From: Desulfobulbaceae bacterium
GTDB taxonomy: Bacteria > Desulfobacterota > Desulfobulbia > Desulfobulbales > SURF-16
DNA: 37,820 bases
Direction of reading: 5' to 3'
Assembly: GCA_027859235.1 (NCBI GenBank)
Contig: JAQIBE010000109.1
Span: 1-37,820 of the forward strand
How positions within the stretch are numbered: the stretch's first letter is position 1; every line of letters starts with the position of its first letter. Shown here one piece after another: positions 35,210 through 37,820 of this stretch. The notes beneath the pieces were generated by a model that was not told where the DNA came from, searched no databases, and saw nothing but the letters and a program-made list of their open reading frames with translations. A program made the position numbers and the translations under genes.

Positions 35210-35647
35210 TCAAATCCACGGTGTAAACATCCCTGTTTTACCCTGAAGTGTTTTATATTCAGCAAAGGCAGCAAGAAGAATTTTTTCCTCCATGCATGCC
35301 TTCGCATAAAGCACTGCACAGAGACTAAGCAGAAGAATTATCCGCAGGACATCATAAGAGGTGGCAATAAGCCCGCCACAGGCGAGCAGAACACCGACAT
35401 ACATGGGATGACGGATATACCGGTACGGGCCGCTTATGATGAGTCTGGCCTGAGACTTCAAGGTCGGGCGGATATTGAATGAGCCCGGAGGCATAACAAT
35501 GAGTGACCGGACCACAAGAGAAAAAGAACCACAGTAGAAGGCCAGTGATCCGACATTAAACAGCTGCCATTTTGTCGTGAGTAAGAGCACTCCAATAATT
35601 GCGAGCTGCAGGGTTACAAGCACCCTCCCCTTTGTATCTTCTGTCAT
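35210..35647 (-). CDS. Isoprenylcysteine carboxyl methyltransferase-like membrane protein
   Basis: Integral membrane methyltransferase of the ICMT/PEMT-like family, 145 residues. Helices are seen at about 11-31 and 33-50, with a pair near 84-110. The SAM-binding motif GPYRYIRHPMYVG is near 72-84 and the C-terminal acidic MEEKILLAAFAEY segment near 117-129. The ATG at 35647 overlaps the oleD stop (ATGA) and has GGAGGG three bases upstream, so it is translationally coupled to oleD. The family methylates varied substrates; none is implied by sequence. Whether it modifies the olefin pathway or lipid is unknown. Confidence 0.82.
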   Translation of the reverse strand: MTEDTKGRVLVTLQLAIIGVLLLTTKWQLFNVGSLAFYCGSFSLVVRSLIVMPPGSFNIRPTLKSQARLIISGPYRYIRHPMYVGVLLACGGLIATSYDVLRIILLLSLCAVLYAKACMEEKILLAAFAEYKTLQGKTGMFTPWI

Positions 35648-36642
35648 AATCCCTCCTTCCTGATCCATTCTACAAGTCTCTGCATACCTTCAATGGTGGA
35701 GACCTCTGGTTGCCATTTTAATATATCCTGTGCCTTTTTCACTGAAAACCAGTGGGATTTGGCCATCTGCTCTGCGATAAAACGGGTCATCTTCGGCTCG
35801 TTTTTAATTCTGAACAAGGTGTAGAGATGCTCCAGGATACTTCCCACCCGAAAGGCGGTTTTAAAGGAAACACTGCGCCTAATTAAGGGGCGATGCAAGG
35901 CTATGAACAACTCATTAATCCAGCCCCATAAATTTACAGGCGTACCCTGGGAAATAAAAAAGGCCTGCCCTGCCGCCGTGCCATAAAGTTCAAGATTCAG
36001 CGCGGCCTTGATATGGGCATCAACGACATTGTCTATATAGGCAATGTCCACCATATTGGTGGAGTCGCCAACAATTTTAAGCTGCTTGCTTTTGGCCCGC
36101 TCAAGAAGTCTGGGGATGAGATTGGTGTCACCGGGTCCCCACACGAGATGAGGACGAATGGCGGTGGTGCTCAGAAGCTGGTCGTTTGTTTCAAGAACAA
36201 GAATCTCTGCCATAATCTTTGAACGGGCGTAATGACAGAGAACCTCCGTGGCATAGGGTGTGGTTTCATCAACACCGCAGAGATGGCCGCGATTAAAAAC
36301 CACTGATGGGGTGGACGTATAAACGAGTCTCTGGATGTGATTATGACGGCACGCATCAATGACGTTTTCTGTACCGGTGACGTTGATTCCAAAATACTCT
36401 TCCCAGCTTCCCCATACTCCGGCTTTCGCAGCCACATGAAAAACCGTATCTGCACCCACAAAGGCTGATTTCACAAATGGAGCATCGCGAATATCACCAA
36501 CAAGACAAACTCCGCCTACCTCTTCCACCTGGGGATAATGATGCCGGCCGATCACTGACACCTGGATATCCATGGCCCTGAGTGCCTTGACAATCCCGAG
36601 CCCCACAAAGCCGCCGCCACCTGTAACTATGGCGTGTTTCAT
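35644..36642 (-). CDS. oleD: NAD(P)-dependent 2-alkyl-3-oxoalkanoate reductase OleD (SDR)
   Basis: Extended short-chain dehydrogenase of 332 residues that reduces the beta-keto acid made by OleA to a beta-hydroxy acid. NAD(P) loop GGGGFVGLGIVKAL is at 8-21. FHVAAKAGVWG is near 68-78. The catalytic Tyr and Lys are in YARSKIMAE near 138-146, and Asp/Ser substrate residues in VYTSTPSVVF near 106-115. VWGSWEEYFGINVTGTENVI resembles OleD and the 3beta-HSD group. The start ATG overlaps the oleC stop (ATGA). The tight oleC-oleD pairing supports the olefin assignment over a steroid-type role. Confidence 0.87.
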   Translation of the reverse strand: MKHAIVTGGGGFVGLGIVKALRAMDIQVSVIGRHHYPQVEEVGGVCLVGDIRDAPFVKSAFVGADTVFHVAAKAGVWGSWEEYFGINVTGTENVIDACRHNHIQRLVYTSTPSVVFNRGHLCGVDETTPYATEVLCHYARSKIMAEILVLETNDQLLSTTAIRPHLVWGPGDTNLIPRLLERAKSKQLKIVGDSTNMVDIAYIDNVVDAHIKAALNLELYGTAAGQAFFISQGTPVNLWGWINELFIALHRPLIRRSVSFKTAFRVGSILEHLYTLFRIKNEPKMTRFIAEQMAKSHWFSVKKAQDILKWQPEVSTIEGMQRLVEWIRKEGL

Positions 36643-37820
36643 GAATGGATCCCCTCTCTGCTGAGTATATCCGTGGCCCAGACTTTAAGCTTTTCACGAA
36701 AGATCTTGGCGTTATGACGAATATCCACGGGAAAGGCTGGATGAAAAAGAACAATCTGAATCCCGGCGGTGAGATCATGGGAGGCGGCAATACCGAGAAG
36801 GTCCTTACGCACCACATCATGATCAACTTCAGAGGTCATACACTCGACACAGAGGACAGGTGTTTCAGACCCTGATTCCCCAACTCCCACAAGGGCTGTC
36901 CGCAGGACATCCGCATGGACATTGAACAGAGCTTCACAGCAGATTGTATTCAGTTCACCACTTTTGGTGAGTACACGGTGGCCCTTGCGGCCACAGAACC
37001 ATAAACGGCCCTCATCATCCAGATATCCCATGTCGCCCATGCGATGCCAGAGGATGTCTCCAGCAAACATCTTGGCCTGTCTGGTTTCAGCGTCATTATG
37101 ATCATACCCTCGGGTGACCACGGGTCCGCTCACTATAATTTCGCCAATGGAGTGAGGAGGAAGGATCACCGCAGATGATTTATTGGTAATGGGTGCAGCA
37201 ACAGGCTGCATGATTTCAATGGTCATGCCCGGCAATGAGCGGCCGACACAAACCCCTTTCCCCTTGGTGGTTTCAGCCCAGGTTTCGGAGACGATGGTCG
37301 TGCCGTCCAGTGAGGCAATGGGTAGACACTCTGTAGCTCCGTAGGGTGTATACACCTCACCTTCCGGCAGTATAATGGCTTTCACCCGTTCAATGAGCTC
37401 GCCTGAAACAGGGGCTCCAGCCATTAGTATTTTAGTCAGGGGGAGTATTATTTCATGTTCGCTACAGTAGCGGCTCACAACATTCCAGACAGCAGGTGAA
37501 CCGAATGAATATGTCACCCCGCATTCATGAATTGAGCTGATAAATTTCTGAGGATCAACCTTGGCGGGCCGGGCCGGATCCATATCAGGCAGCACGGCCT
37601 TGGCCCCGAGTGCGGTGGAGAATAAGGCAAAGAGCGGGAATACCGGCTGATCCGTCTCATCAGGGCCAATCCCATAATAAGACCTGATGATTTCCAGTTG
37701 GGCATGGAAGATGCCGTGGGTATACTGAACCCCTTTCGGTGGTCCTGTTGAACCGGTGGTAAAGATTATAGCCGCAAGATCATGCTCCCTGGCCTGAAAG
37801 AGTTGGCTCTTGGGTGACTT
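36639..37820 (-). CDS. oleC: AMP-forming acyl-activating enzyme, OleC type (5' end beyond window)
   Basis: Partial: 393 C-terminal residues visible, the frame continuing off the right edge. OleC activates the beta-hydroxy acid with ATP and closes it to a beta-lactone, precursor of long-chain olefins. The visible part has the P-loop FTTGSTGPPKG at residues 20-30 of the fragment, VYTPYGATECLPIA, the GDMGYLDDEGRLWFCGRKG hinge region and a C-terminal VDIRHNAKIFREKL with the conserved lysine. It is directly coupled to oleD. Other long-chain acyl-CoA synthetases share these motifs, so OleC rests on the neighbour and C-terminal pattern. Confidence 0.88.
   Translation of the reverse strand, partial: KSPKSQLFQAREHDLAAIIFTTGSTGPPKGVQYTHGIFHAQLEIIRSYYGIGPDETDQPVFPLFALFSTALGAKAVLPDMDPARPAKVDPQKFISSIHECGVTYSFGSPAVWNVVSRYCSEHEIILPLTKILMAGAPVSGELIERVKAIILPEGEVYTPYGATECLPIASLDGTTIVSETWAETTKGKGVCVGRSLPGMTIEIMQPVAAPITNKSSAVILPPHSIGEIIVSGPVVTRGYDHNDAETRQAKMFAGDILWHRMGDMGYLDDEGRLWFCGRKGHRVLTKSGELNTICCEALFNVHADVLRTALVGVGESGSETPVLCVECMTSEVDHDVVRKDLLGIAASHDLTAGIQIVLFHPAFPVDIRHNAKIFREKLKVWATDILSREGIHS

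Noticed and set aside
35179-35226. 15-codon frame on the plus strand (begins MCRSC, three Cys) after AAGGAG
   Set aside because: The ribosome site is only two bases from the ATG, the frame runs into the end of the convergent methyltransferase gene, and no function or conservation is visible.
36639-37595. oleC starting at the ATG at 37595
   Set aside because: The frame stays open to 37820 and includes the adenylation P-loop, so that ATG is internal and the gene is cut by the window edge.

Overview
The window looks like core-chromosome sequence from a mesophilic or psychrophilic sulfur-cycle Desulfobacterota bacterium, most likely Desulfobulbales. The evidence is Gram-negative lipid A and Tol genes, menaquinone made by the futalosine route, a partial olefin (ole) locus, two sodium-coupled transporters and moderate base composition. 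The taxonomic call is an inference from gene content; no rRNA or other marker is present. I found no rRNA, tRNA, CRISPR array, prophage or insertion sequence.

Layout. 1-3.3 kb (+): an AGCS amino acid:sodium symporter, leuB with a clear terminator, and trmJ. 3.6-7.8 kb (-): an operon-like run of SNF-family transporter, an unrecognised acidic helical protein, a Gfo/Idh/MocA oxidoreductase of the type found beside lpxB, and lpxB. 8.0-9.0 kb (+): a molybdopterin-binding MoeA-like protein with a five-cysteine tail. 9.0-10.3 kb (-): a secreted polysaccharide deacetylase and a small membrane protein. 10.7-11.3 kb (+): an exported cyclophilin. 11.4-16.0 kb (-): parE, parC and menG/ubiE. The topoisomerase pair is of a Bacteroidetes-like type. 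16.1-19.0 kb (-): hom, apgM and ybgC. 19.3-23.8 kb (+): tolQ, tolR, tolA, tolB and cpoB, with no pal between tolB and cpoB. 24.1-26.5 kb (-): ppsA. 27.0-28.8 kb (+): a phosphohexomutase. 28.8-35.1 kb (-): a TetR regulator followed by mqnE, mqnC, mqnX-like, mqnA, ubiX and ubiA. 35.2-37.8 kb (-): oleC (cut by the right edge), oleD and an isoprenylcysteine-methyltransferase-like membrane protein.

How the genes connect. Three functions recur. The first is the outer envelope: lpxB and its oxidoreductase, tolQRAB-cpoB, ybgC and the deacetylase. The second is menaquinone: mqnE, mqnX, mqnC, mqnA, a UbiA/UbiX pair and, 17 kb away, the final C-methyltransferase. The third is central and amino acid metabolism: leuB, hom, apgM, ppsA and the phosphohexomutase.

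The least ordinary signals are between or across genes. A 46-nt-core palindromic repeat is present twice. Purine-rich 8-9-nt tandem repeats fill three within-operon spacers, and one of them runs into the ubiX start codon. A long perfect inverted repeat follows cpoB. A palindromic operator overlaps the predicted tetR-mqn promoter. I did not find a convincing new multi-gene defence or mobile system. The best candidate for undescribed biology is the transporter / unknown helical protein / oxidoreductase / lpxB operon.
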